Shown piece by piece: positions 35,100 through 48,400 of a DNA stretch of 64,000 nucleotides. The DNA is from Branchiostoma floridae (lineage: Eukaryota; Chordata; Leptocardii; Amphioxiformes; Branchiostomatidae). The notes under the pieces were generated by a model, which saw only the letters and a program-made list of their open reading frames with translations, searched no databases and was not told where the DNA came from. The number at the start of each line of letters is the position of its first letter. Position 1 is the first letter of the stretch. Location of the stretch: positions 4,117,963-4,181,962 of the forward strand of contig NC_049987.1 of assembly GCF_000003815.2 (NCBI RefSeq), given 5' to 3'. A program made the translations under genes and the position numbers.

Positions 35100-38000
35100 A
35101 TTAGTTTAACATTCAGAATTCTTTCACTTTGATTGTCGAAAGATAGTCGAAAACTCTAAAAGATATAACTTGGACAGAACAGCCGTGTAAAATTACACGT
35201 CAGTTTTGAGTTCTTTAACACTGACCACTCAAGAAGTAATACATTAAATTTTACTTTTACTTAAAAGTTAAAATACCAACATGCAACTGCATATCTCACA
35301 CTCACTCACTATCCGGTTTAGCGTCTGTTGTTCCCTGTCTTCCAGGCCAGGGATTATTGGACGTTTTATAGTGTTAAGTTTATTGCAAATTCTTGCCCTT
35401 GGGCTAATTGCAGGTAACATAAAAGATTCAAACAGTGTTAAAACAATATCACAAGTGTCTACTCTCGTCTAAAGCTACATGTAGTAAAAGCTAACTCTAG
35501 ATCTTGGGTTACTGGGTTTGACTCCTTTTTCGAAAACACTGTGGAAGACCTTTCGTCCCACCTTTTCTATTTATGTGTGGGTTTTGCGATGTTAGAAGGA
35601 GAACTGTTTTCTTTTTGTCTGTGAATGTGAGGAAGTCTGGGTGGAATTTGATGGCCTCTTTAAACAACTATTTTCTTTTGTGATTATAGCAAGAGCAGTT
35701 TGACATAAAATGTGTTTCGTCTTCCACCACGTTTGACATACATTGTTTGCACGTCCTTTCACACACGGGTATCTATAGCCTCTTATAATCATACACATAT
35801 ACACAATCATACAGGTAGACACATTCAGTTACTAAGTGTATTTCAAAATTCAATGTGTCCTGCATGTTAAATTTCACCCAATAATTTCTTATTCATCTAA
35901 ACAATTCACACATTGCTTGCCCCAAACATTGCACAGATTAGTTAAGTTATGCACAATCTTCCACAAGGCCTACTTTTAACTTAACATTTCACTATTCACA
36001 TTGTGTATAAAATTTACATATTTTAGATATGGCTTTGCCAAAATGTACATTTCTTATAAACATAGCAATAATGAGAGAAATTTCGATGTGTACACAAAGT
36101 ATTTAGCATTATCACGAATAATGTACACAACAATAGCAATTATTGTTAAGTAAACAAAAATCTACATTTATTACTTTTGTGACAAAGTATATTAAAGAAT
36201 CTAATGTAAAACTACATTTTAAAGAAATAACCACATAATTATTAAGAAATACCACGTCATAGAGTAGAGGCATTAAGCTTATTCATAATAAACCAAACAA
36301 TGGAAAAACCTTGTGAACTAAAAGACGTCTAACATTAAAGATGGTTTAGTAATAAAAAGAACATATTACATCTTATTGTATGGGCAATCTATGGCAATCC
36401 TACCTAATATCCCTAGTCCCTATACTTTGCTCCAAGCAGAGATGAGGCTTCCAATGGTTTTGGACATTTTGGTGTTTTCTTCCGGCTTTCTAAAACCCCG
36501 TCAAAAACACCTAAAAAAAGTCAAAACCAACCGGTTAAACGGAGCCTAACTTCTGCTTGGAAAGTAAGTTTCCTACAGTCAAAGTTCCTATTTGAACACT
36601 GTTCAGCTATTACATAATACTCAAATTTCAGTAAATTTTCAACCAAAACAAAGAAATACACAATTGTATATAATGCTTTACATCATTCAAGTGAGATACA
36701 CCTATGAAGCAATATTTGCCCTAGATTGGGACAACCTGAAGAAAGTTCTATGTTTTACAACAAAGTGTAGAAAACAATAATGCTTACAGGAGAAAAGTCT
36801 AGAAAATGTTGGACACTACAAATTACCATTAATTTAATAACTTAAAAGTACATTTTCTTATCATAAAAAGTTGCACAAAAACTCTGTATAAAAGCCCTTA
36901 TTAAAGGGTCTGCAACATTCATTAGAATTCACAAATCTAATATCATAATTACAAATCTTAAAGGCACAAAACTATTTGTAGTTATTGCTTAATACTAAGT
37001 TATCAATTTAATATGTACAAGATAAACAACAGTTGACAGAAGTTTTTTTTTCCTTTTTCTATTTTTGCCTACTACAAATGTATGAAAAAGAGAAGACTGA
37101 ATCCAAAACCATATAGCTTCTAAACACTGACCAGTCATTGCATTGTTATACATGTCATAAAATTGCTAAAAATGCATTTTGCAATAATCGTTTAAAAGTA
37201 TGTCATTTATCATTGAAGTGTAACTGTAAGTATTTTGAACTACATTTGTATTACAGTTCATCAAAATTGTGCTATTTTGAACTACATTTGTATTACAGTA
37301 GCACCAAAATAAACTTACCTAAATTCTGTGACTAAAAGTGTGTTAAATATTTTTTCTTGGAAAAAATTACCACATCTATCTACTTGGTTTGATGACAGTT
37401 CACTTAAAGTTTAAGGTAACAAAATCAAAATTTTCACAATCATGATATTCTATGAAATTATATACTAGCTACGGCACAAAGAATGAGACAAATGGTGAGA
37501 TGATATCCACAAATTTCATGTTCAGACAAAAATACAGGTTCATACATTGTCATGGATTTCATTGATTATTTTCTAGAAAAGTTTGTAGGCACTTGTCTTT
37601 TGACCCGTTTGATGTTAAACAACATCGATGAGAGTTCAGGTCAGAGATTCAGGTCTTACACATAGATCAATTAAGGAAGTTCTTTTTTTAACCTCCTTGC
37701 ATAGATTCTGATTACTTGGTGAATATTGTGGGACAAGGCTATATACCCGGGCCGACAAAACAAATTTTTGTATAGTAGCTAACTATCAATACATCAATTG
37801 TATTAAGAAACTGAAGGCACTGTGGTGTAGCATAAGTGAGTAAAAATTTACCAGACTGTGGTTTGTAATTTGTCCAGTCACGAATATTCAAAAGAGTAAG
37901 GTCCATACTCATTTGCACCATGGTGACCAAACAAATGCAACCATATTTCATATTCTAACATTCTATATAACTATAATATATACTCACCATATGTCAATAT

Positions 38001-38340
38001 CAGATTTTGACATGATTCTAGGTGCAAATTTATCCTACATTTATTTGCATATTCGTGACTGGGTACATGTGACAGCAACCAGACTTGCAGGCTGTTGTAT
38101 GTCGTGTCTCAGTTGTTATCATCCTTGAGGTCTCGGACAATGTCCTGTACACAAGGCATGTGACACACCAGTTACTATCAAATTTAAAAACTAAATGTCC
38201 ACACACTTCAAAGGAACCATAAGTCACTATTAGACCTACCCAGACCAGGTTTACCCGCGAGCTCTGGGCCTCACTCAGAAATAGGGTGCACATCTCAAAT
38301 TTGGTGACAATTATACAGTATGTGCTTCCGTGCCAGGCGC
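35100..38340. other. AT-rich non-coding region, possible 3' end of the eIF4E-like gene
   Basis: About 3 kb of largely unique AT-rich sequence with several AATAAA/TTTATT words on both strands and no supported coding exon. Its place downstream of the last recognised eIF4E-like exon fits a 3' UTR, but that is inference. Confidence 0.35.
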
Positions 38341-38352
38341 CCCTCAACCCCC

Positions 38353-38361
38353 TCCCCCCCC

Positions 38362-38392
<31 letters not shown>

Positions 38393-38394
38393 AC
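38353..38394. repeat. Poly-C tract followed by (AC)n
   Basis: About 26 C in a row and then CA repeats. Confidence 0.95.
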
Positions 38395-38709
38395 GCTGCC
38401 AGGGTTATTTGGGGGTTGATGATGAATGAGGACTAAACTTTAAACTTTACCTCTGTCACTAACATTCATTAGACCAGCTGCAAATATTGCTACTTCTGGG
38501 ATGTAACTTAAGAACCACATGGAAACAAGTGCCAGATAAACTGTGTCACCACCCGTCTCCGTTCAAAGTCGCACAGTTAGCTCGAATGTACCGATTTCGA
38601 TGAGTGTTTAAGTCACGTAAAGTTTTGTCTTCATCCCCAACATTATTTGCTGACACTGATGAACTTTCATGCCAAGATATTATCAGCTCCACTCCTAATG
38701 TTGCTAAAT

Positions 38710-39243
38710 ATAGAATACATAATCATTATGGTGTATTCTGTTTCATCCAAGGTACCAGCCCGACCCGCGGATGACATGGAATACGCTGTGTTGTATTTTA
38801 GTTATGTCATACCCAGGTCGGACAACACTGATTTTGTTGCCAAACTACTCAGAAAAAGGATATTACTAGATTTGACAAATTGTTCCAACCAGGTGTGGCA
38901 ACAATTTCATTCTTTAAGAACATTCATTAAAGAAAAATTCGAAGAAGAAAACTCTGTTTGCTTGCAGTGGAGTGCATTCTTTTTAATCGATGGAATACTG
39001 TGTGATACAACTAAGAAGCCTGCCTGATACGAAAAATTATCACCCGGTCCGCAACACCTGTATCGTACCGAAAATAATTTCATTAGGTTCGTAAATCATA
39101 AGAGCAGTTTTCTCACCTGCTGATATTTTAATGCCTGTCAGACATCGAAATGTCAGCATTGGTGAGAAAAACAACTTGGTAAAAGAAAAACTCTTATGAC
39201 CCATATCGTACGTTACAATGCATCACCGCCCAGGTATGACATA
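38710..39243 (+). mobile_element. MITE family A, diverged copy 2
   Basis: ATGGTGTATTCTG..GGAATACGCTGTGTTGTATT, then ATGTCATACCCAGG, then CACCCGGTCCGCAACACC and a GGTATGACATAA end, in the same order as 25996-26374. It has an extra insertion (39060-39200) that contains its own short inverted repeat. Confidence 0.65.
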
Positions 39244-39283
39244 AAAACAACTTTTAGCAGCACTAAGCTAGTGAAAAGCGTAC

Positions 39284-39467
39284 CTTGAGTACAGCATGTG
39301 CTGTGAGGTGTGCTGCAGTTGTGTAGGACTGCCCCGTACGGAGCGAGTCCTGGTGGTGTAAGTACTCGATGGAAGACTTCTCCTTTTGCGCAAACGTCTC
39401 AAAGAACGGCAGGAGTTTCTCCGAGGTCACGCCCCTGGCATACGCTATCACCAGCAGGATATTCTTG
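39284..39467 (-). CDS. eIF4E-like exon, C-terminal part of fold
   Basis: Acceptor cttacccacgcag, then KNILLVIAYARGVTSEKLLP, FFETFAQKEKSSIEYLHHQD and SLRTGQSYTTAAHLTAHAVL K, then donor gtacgc. SIEYLHHQDS aligns with IMEYKTHTDS of 4EHP. It leaves phase 0, with the stop on a later unseen exon. Confidence 0.8.
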
Positions 39468-42400
39468 CTGCGTGGGTAAGACATGATAGGGCAAAATTTG
39501 ATTAGAGAACATCGCCACAATCTCACAAACGAACCAGAAAAAAACATACCGGTAGTCAACATCATCTAAGCATAATGTCAATGATCATATGTAAATGTGA
39601 AAGATGATTGATTTCTTAGCTCCATAGTGTTGCTGATATTAGGACAATTTAAACTACAAACTTTATATATGAATATGATGTAAATTTGCAACCATTATTA
39701 ATTGTTTTTTTAAAGGACAGCATCAGAAAATTTTCAATTCTTTATTTTCCAGTAGTTTACTCATTAAAAAGTTGATGTACGTCAATTTTTACATTCATCC
39801 GCCTAATATGACCCTGTAGACACGTTTGAACTTCGCGCTCTCCTCCTCTCCCCGCCGCGCTGGCCGATGACGTAATGGCCTCGTTCTGATCGTCTGAGAT
39901 TGTATGACGTCACGGATCAGAAACTTCTGGCCAGCCATTTTGCTTGGTGAAGCTCGGTCCTCTCTGCGGTATTAAAATAATCACCCCGCCATTCTGGAGT
40001 TCAGTTTGTTGTTGTTGAAAATTACTTTCGTGGACCTGTAAGTCGCATTGTGAGCTGTCTACGAAGCCATAGTCCCCGGGAGGCTGAACATGATAAGCTT
40101 GTCTGCGAGTAAACCGCGCGGCGACGGGACGAAATCAAAACAATGGTTTTGGGGGAGGTTCACGCACCGTGCCATTCTGGACTATTACAAGAGCGTGTTC
40201 GGGTCAGTTCTTACCTTCTCCTTTCCGGACAGCACAGCGATAATTACACGTAAGCTTCCACGAATTTTGGTTGAATTCACAGTTGTCCAACTGGCAGGGA
40301 CATTAAAAAAAAAACGTTTTCCCTCTGACAACATACCCTTGATCGCTACATATCGAACGACCCCCTTTTCGCGCCGAAACAGATAGCACCGCAACTTGTA
40401 CAGGTCGTGCGAATTACGCCTCGCCTCTCACTTTATTTTCTGTTTCTCGGGTAAATTATCTGGACTGGTCGGTTTTTCAATCATGTACTAGTAGCTTTGG
40501 TGGAGATTGCTGGGGGTAACCATTCAAAACAAATCACGGACTCTGAAACGAAGCCGACACTTCGCGCAGTTCACAATGCCGGCCTGTGTTGTATGTAAAA
40601 ACAACAATGCTGTATGTATGTTTTGGCGCGGAAGGGGGATCGTTCGATATGTTAGCGATCAAGGGTATGTTGTCAGAGGAAAAACGTTTTTTTTCAATGT
40701 CCCTGCCAGTTGGACAATTGTGAATTCAACCAAAATTCGTGGAAGCTTACGTGTAATTATCGCTGTGCTGTCCGGAAAGGAGAAGGTAAGAACTGACCCG
40801 AACTCGCTCTTGTAATAGTCCAGAATGGCACGGTGCGTGAACCTCCCCCAAAACCATTGTTTTGATTTCGTCCCGTCGCCGCGCGGTTTACTCGCAGACA
40901 AGCTTATCATGTTCAGCCTCCCGGGGACTATGGCTTCGTAGACAGCTCACAATGCGACTTACAGGTCCACGAAAGTAATTTTCAACAACAACAAACTGAA
41001 CTCCAGAATGGCGGGGTGATTATTTTAATACCGCTGAGAGGACCGAGCTTCACCGAGCAAAATGGCTGGCCAGAAGTTTCTGATCCGTGACGTCATACAA
41101 TCTCAGACGATCAGAACGAGGCCATTACGTCATCGGCCAGCGCGGCGGGGAGAGGAGGAGAGCGCGAAGTTCAAACGTGTCTACAGGGTCATATTAGGCG
41201 GAACAATGTAAAAAATTGACGTACATTAACTTTTTAATGAGTAAACTACTGGAAAATAAAGAATTGAAAATTTTCTGATGCTGTCCTTTAAGCCTAATGT
41301 TAGTGGTTTTATAATTATGTAACAAGTCATGTATTCTTCTCTCTCAGGTTAGCCCTTGGCAATAGCATAAAATGGCTAGTTGGGCAGCCCTGACTGTTTG
41401 CAAACAGCTGAACAGATAAATAAATAAAAATTAATACGATACTCTCGATTTGAAGCAAAAGTTTGGAGCAGCCAATTTAAACACCTTTACAGTATCACTA
41501 AAACACCAGGGCCTTTGGCTATATCAAAATGAACAATGATGATGTTCTCTTCATAAAGCATAAGTTTTTGATAGAAGAAACTTTGATTTGAAGCATGACT
41601 CACCAGATTGCGTAGTTTGCCAGGACATTTTCTTTATCACGTGTCCAGATGGCGACTCTGTCTCCTCTTTTCCTCTTAGACACAACTGGGCAGAAAATAA
41701 CAACAAAAAAGTCAACATGGCTGCACCCATAACGCATGGTTAAAACAAAACAGATTTTTTCTACAGAAAACTTGAAAACTTTTTTTTCTAGCAGGCATTG
41801 TTTCAAAACAAAGCAAAAATGACTTGAGTCATACCAGTGAACTTACTGTTGGGTAAAATTTTTATTGTAAAATCATTAAAAAATATTTGCATACTAACCT
41901 GCACCACAGATTTCATCAGAGAAAGCCATTTCATCTCCTATCAAGGCAAGAAGCTAGACAAGACAGAAAAAACAGGCAATCTGAGATGGCACACTTCACC
42001 CCCTTCATTTACATCAAAATCACACTGACATGCCTCAAAATATACTTCACGTTCTTTGAGTTGAAGTGAGAACAAGCATTAAGCATTCTCTGTTGTCAGT
42101 CTGTTTACTCCAAACAAGTGCTCACAGTTACCAAGTGACGTTACATGTAAAAAGTAGATTCTGATGAAGTACTAATAATGCATGTATTAGGCCAAATGTT
42201 AGGGCAAGGAGGTAAACTACATTGTAGCATATTGGTTGGGAAAAAATAATGAATTCAAAGTAGAAATGCGCTTAATATACATATCATTTTAAGTTTAAAA
42301 AAGCACACTGTCATAAAAATGTAAAGAATTAGGAATATGGTAGCCTTCAGGCCCCATATACCTTTCTACATTTATCTAGTAATACTAAGGCCACAGCAAG

Positions 42401-45400
42401 TAAATTTTATGGATGACATCCTCTACAGACTACCAAAATAGTGCGATAGGGAAAAAAACAAGATGGGTGAAAAAAAAACAAGATGGCAACATTTTCAAAA
42501 ATAGGCACCATAAAGTTGTGATGACTGTTGTAAAAAGAATTAAATCATATCAGAGCCAACAATGCATTCATTACTGTATTTAAGACATGTACTGGTGTGG
42601 TAAAAGTGACACTAGTGTAGACCAACAAAGTTGGTAACCACACTCATAGCTTCCATATTGGTGTCACTTTTACAACTATCCAATAAGTTTCATTTCTACA
42701 ACAGTTACTACAGTCCTTGGTATCTCACAAGCGTCACTTCAACAAGTACAATTATTAGGCTGCAACTCAATATATTTGCTCATTTTGGTACTTAATCGTC
42801 ATGTTGACCATCCCTGCAGAAGAAAAAAATTCTTGTTTTTTTTCTGAAATCAGGCAAAAATTAATGCGCTCGCTGATGTCATCCATAAAATTTACTTGCT
42901 GTGGCCTAACTGTAAATATATGATTGGAGAATGTACAGACTACTGGCATACCATTTCCAACCACAGACTGGCTACAAAGTCCATGTCGTTCCTGATAGTG
43001 ATGACCCACTTGCCTCCCTGTTTGTTAGCGTCATCCTCCCACATCGGCATGATCCCAACCTGTGGGAGGGGGGCAGAATAGCTGTGTCAGTGTAGGAATC
43101 CAGAGCTGTGCAAACCTGGTGCTGAAAATTTAAAAGTACCTTGAAATTCAAAACATCATGCTCTGCATGGTGATACAAGAATCTCTTAGACTAGTTAATG
43201 AAGACATTGTACTTGAGGTCGCATCAAATTTCCCTACTTCTCAGATTTTTGCAAGTTTGATGGAATACATACAAGTCATGTACCTTCCTTACCTCGAATA
43301 AATTCTATAAAATTGATGTTTCTTAGTAGGGGGTCGTATCAGTTCTGCATCACTTCAGCAAAATTTCCGTGAAACTTGTATGTTTCTTTGAATTCATTGT
43401 TGCTACTGTCAGTATACTCAGTAAATTATTCAATGTCTGTTTCTTAGTAGTAACTGTTACATAGTAGGCATCCTACGCTACAACGTAGTTGATAATATGA
43501 TAATATTACAATTTTGTATAATTATGAATTCTATAAAACCTTTGTGAATAATAAAAATAAATTTTAATAATCTTAAAACATTTCTGAATTCTAGAAAATT
43601 TGTGTTTCTTAGTGATGGATGCTCCAGACACCACTGAGTAACTGTTGATATTTATCTAACAGATAGACTACAGGGATCACAAGAGTTCATCAGGCAGACA
43701 GCCAATATGAACGCCCCCAGTCTGTCTGCCTGACAAGTATGGTATGAGTCATGCCGAAGGCCTTCACCTCAGCTGTTTTGTAGGTTAAATATAACTTTCT
43801 CTGGCCAAACAGTGCATGATTGAGGAGCATAAGTATGGCTGATGCAACAGTGGAAATTTTGTTGAACTCACAGCAATGTTGTCAAACCAATTGGGTATTG
43901 ATCAGTTGCACAGTATTTTCTAATCAATTTTCTGATGAAGACTTTTGAATAAAAGGTCGAAACCGGTAAACCGTTGTGTCTCAGCCGTCATCCTTCTGAC
44001 GCCTTATCGACCAGTATTTTCTAATCAAGTTTCACCAGACTGAAAGATGCAATTATTATATGCCATTGATATATTGCTTCAATGGAAAACATTTTACAGA
44101 AAAAGAGTTTAAGAGATTTTGCAGGGTTTGACAGGGGTTTATGGAAAACGCTGGGCTCCATAAACCTCTGGGCTAGGCTGTAATGGCTACCTAATAAAAT
44201 AATATGTATTTACAGAAAATTTGTAGTCATGTGCATTTTTCAACCATACCGGAAGACTTAGCGTATCTAAACACATTGTTGAAAAAACTTAACACGACTT
44301 ATTCCAAGTACAAAATTTTAAGTTTTAAATTCATAGACAAATAACATTGGCTACACAGTCTGACTGAAGAAAAAAAATCTAATTTCAGGTTTTCAAAAGT
44401 TGCTTACCCTGAAGAAGTGGTAGTTTGCATTGTTGTCCAGGTGATGTGCAGGTGCCAGGTGGTTGTACACCTGCCAGAAGCCTTCAATCTATTTGGTGAA
44501 CAATAGGTGTGGTTAACACAGCACTATATGGTAACCTGCCTAGACTAAGTGATAAGATCAGGCAAAGGCGCATGCAGCTCTCTGGCCACTATGTGCGACA
44601 CCCAGAACTAGTGGCAAATGAGCTGATCTTATGGGAACCGGTCCAGGGTAAAAGAAAACCTGGCAGGCAGAAAACCACCTTTATAGACACACTCAAGCGA
44701 GATTCCGGGCTCGACAAACTGAGCAGCACAGCTGAACTAAGTTCACTGATGAAGGATAGGGAGGAGTGGAGAAGGAGGGTCCAGCATGCTTCCCGTGTTG
44801 GCATCTGACGATGTCCTCGTCTGACTGACTGATCATGGGGTGACATCACAGATCAAGATACAATAAAGTTCTTCATTACATTCAACAATAGTAAGTATTT
44901 ATCATATAGCTAGGCAACATCAACCAATCATAAGGCCCTTTTAGATATCAAAAATGTGTTTGATTAAACGTATATGATAGAATGTGCAAAACTGATAACT
45001 CACTGTTTCTACAGCAGAGATTTCCAGCAGGTTTTCGTTGTAGTTGGTGAAATCTGACTTCATCCTCATGGATTTGTTTTCCCTCCTGTCATACCAGAAC
45101 CTCCTACAAGGAAATGTCACAACAAAACAAATGTCTAACATACTGTAAATGCATTTAAGTTTGAGGGCATTTAATTTCATGGTACTAGGGAGAAAATGGG
45201 GGGAGACGGGAAGAAGTCGGAACAAAAAATTTCACGGAGGTTTTGAGTTTGTGTAAACCACGCACATTAGCTATGAACATTCCTGATTTTACAGTATTTA
45301 CAGTTTAATACCTTTAGGCTACACCTATCTTATTTGTTGTTTCTCAGATTTCCCTACTCTATTTTTTCCGATTTGAAAAAAAAAAAAAATTCAAATTGAT

Positions 45401-48400
45401 GGCCACACCTCGTGTTGACAAACTTTCACTGCCTCTCCTTTCTCAAACTAACTATATATGGACCTCAAATTCCAGTAGCTGTACTTACCTGGACGGTACA
45501 TTTATCATTTTTCTTCAAACTTTGAACTTTGCTACCAGGGACCCCCTAAATGTTGAGATGTTGTTATTTATGTTGTGCAACTTGAGTATGCCCCTCGTTT
45601 TCTCCTTCTCCCGAATTTTTGCAAAAGTTTTTAAACATTTTTTTTGACCGACTGACCGACCCAATTTTTTCTGAAAAAATCCGAGAAACAACAAATAAAA
45701 TTGGTGTGGCCTTAGGACAAAACTTACGGTATCAATCAGATACTTAAAAAAGAAAATATGATAATTGAAAAAGTGGCAATGTTCACCATGTGTGCTGTAG
45801 AGGATGGTGTACTGATGTAGACACACTGGTGGTCTTGTGTTCAGTGTTGCTGGAGTTGACTATAGAATCTCTCTTTTTTTCTTTCACTTTTTCCCCTTGC
45901 TTCTGTTTGGTTGTTGTTGGTTCAGGAGACTGAAAATATTCAAAGTTGGATGCTTGAATGTGAAATATAACATTACAATTTTACATGAAATTTCAGTGAT
46001 TGCAAAAAAATGGAAAGTAACGTTATATGTCATAGAGTGAGAAAGCTTAATAACGATACTACATGTAAACAAAAGTACACACAGCACTTTTTTTTTACAT
46101 GTACAATTTCTACAACGATCCATGATTATAGTATTATTCAATTTTTAACATGACATGTACACGTAATACCCATTTGCACCAAATGTACACCCTTCTGCTC
46201 TTATTGGAAATTGCGACCCATCAAAATATCATTCTTCAGACTTGAGGGTTTTGTTACAAAGTAATCAAATTATGACTACCAATGATGTACAATAGAAATG
46301 AGAAGAACATATTGGAAATCATTACAATTTCATCAATCAGATGTTTGTCAGAGCAAAATCTGGCGTCCCTTGCCAACGCTAGAGGTTTGACCCCCCCAAA
46401 AAGGCTAGGGTCAGCAGATATTTGCAAGGGATGGTCGGGTGATTGGAATATTACATCATTTCTTTTCCTATGCCTTACCGGGAATTCTGCGACGTCTGAC
46501 TCTGGGATAGGGCTCATGGAGCCAGATGAGAGGCTACCGTCCAGCACATCGTCCAGACGGTTCCTGAGCTGGATTTCTGTGTCACTGGGAGGGCCATTCA
46601 GCTTAAAATCACCCTAGAAATAGATGAAGAGACATGGAGTTAGTACTAGACTCTAGAGTGAATTTAGTGATCATCCTTCAGAAAAATATAAATTAAACCT
46701 CCTTGAGAAATCATACCAGGAATTGAGAACAACTAAACTTAATCTTAGGCCAAACCAATTTAATTTCTTTGTTCTCGAATTTTTTCAGAAAAATATTGAG
46801 GCGGTCGGTCGAAAATTTTTTTTTCTAAAATGCAAAAAGTCTGTGGTGAACTTATATAACACAAAAAAACAAGGTAAGTAGTCAAGTTTTCAGCTTTTCA
46901 TGGCATGATTTATCCAATGAATATCTTCCTTTGATTTTATACCACTGTTCTGATCTGTGACTGCAAATAAGCGCTCTGATTGGTTTATCAGCAGTATGTG
47001 CCTCTGGAATGGTTTTTTTTTTATCATAGCAAAACCTATATTATTTTTCTTGGGACTAATTTTTTTTCCAAATCGAAAAAAAATAAGGTCGGGAAATCCA
47101 AGAAGCAACAAATTAAATTGGTGTGGCCTTACCAACACTGAAAATGATTGGGGTTTACCTGACAGAATGGACCCTTTACAACTAAATGCACTTTCAGATG
47201 TGACATTAGAGCCACATGATCGCAGCAATGGGCTGTAAATACTTAGATAACCTGTGTCGCCCCCCGTCTCTGTTCAAAATTACTTGAAGTGTAACATTGC
47301 ATTGTTTAGATAAAGTTAAGTCTGCGCTCAGACAAATTTCGTGCTGAGGCACAAGGTATCAAACTTCAGCATTGCTACTATGAAATGAACAATATTTAAT
47401 TATTGATGTCAACAATAGAATAGCAATCTCAACTACATTGTATAGACTAAGTAACTTACCTCCTGTGACAGTTCTGAGGCACTGGAGTAGCCAACATTTG
47501 GGTTCTGGTGTCCAAAGGGACCCTGACCTTGTTGGCCACTTCGACTTCTGGAAAACAGGAATCAAACTGGTGTTTAGAGTGGTACATGTACTTAGACTAC
47601 TATTACTCATACTCCAGAACTTAGAAAAGATAATGTCCTGATTCCCAGGCCTGGGATGCCTGTAATGTCCGTATGCAAATGCAGGGCTTGAAATACTATT
47701 TTCTGCATACCTGCACTGGTGCAGGTAACATTGAAAATTACCAGACATGCACCAGACAAATTTTACCTGCATCACTGTGAATTTAGGAAGGAAAGCAGCT
47801 CATAACAATCCACATACACCTATCATTGGACACTTATGTATGAAACCCAGTACATGGACCAGTGCAGGTTAGGTGCAAATTATCGACACCAGAAATACCT
47901 GCACAGCTGCAGTTTTACCTGCACTAACCTGTATATGCAGGTGGTATTTCGAGCCCTGATTTACAATATGGTGACTGATGGTTAAATTTTGTAGTTGAAA
48001 TGGATGAAAATTGATGAACGCAAGGATGTATATATAATCGAATCAACTTTGGCCTACTTGAGTACATTGTATATCATCTCGGAAAGTCACCAACACAATC
48101 ATCGAAAATACAAATTACAATACATGATCAAATGGAGGAAAGCAGAAGAAAGTTGATTACCGTCTTCGGTTGCGTCGGTTCCTTTTCCTATTGCGGCTGC
48201 GACTGCGAGGGCCAGGGTGTGTTCTGATTGGGTAGAAACAGACTCTCATTACTTCTCAGTTATTGTATCACAAAACATGCAATTTCTATCAATAAATAAA
48301 ATTATGATATTTCATTTAGTTAGGACCATCATTCCATTTGATGATGGTAATTTCATCTTTGATTTATGTACATCTCATAGTATATTAACATGCAATTGAC

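Noticed and set aside
38030-38392. 120-codon minus-strand open frame with poly-Gly start
   Set aside because: The Gly run comes from the poly-C tract; the rest has no family features.
46254-46479. FQSPDHPLQIS in the read-through frame after exon 46614-46480, resembling the HPLQ start of eIF4E
   Set aside because: It follows a strong gtaagg donor, is not followed by a Trp-containing strand, and does not lead in phase to exon 45103.
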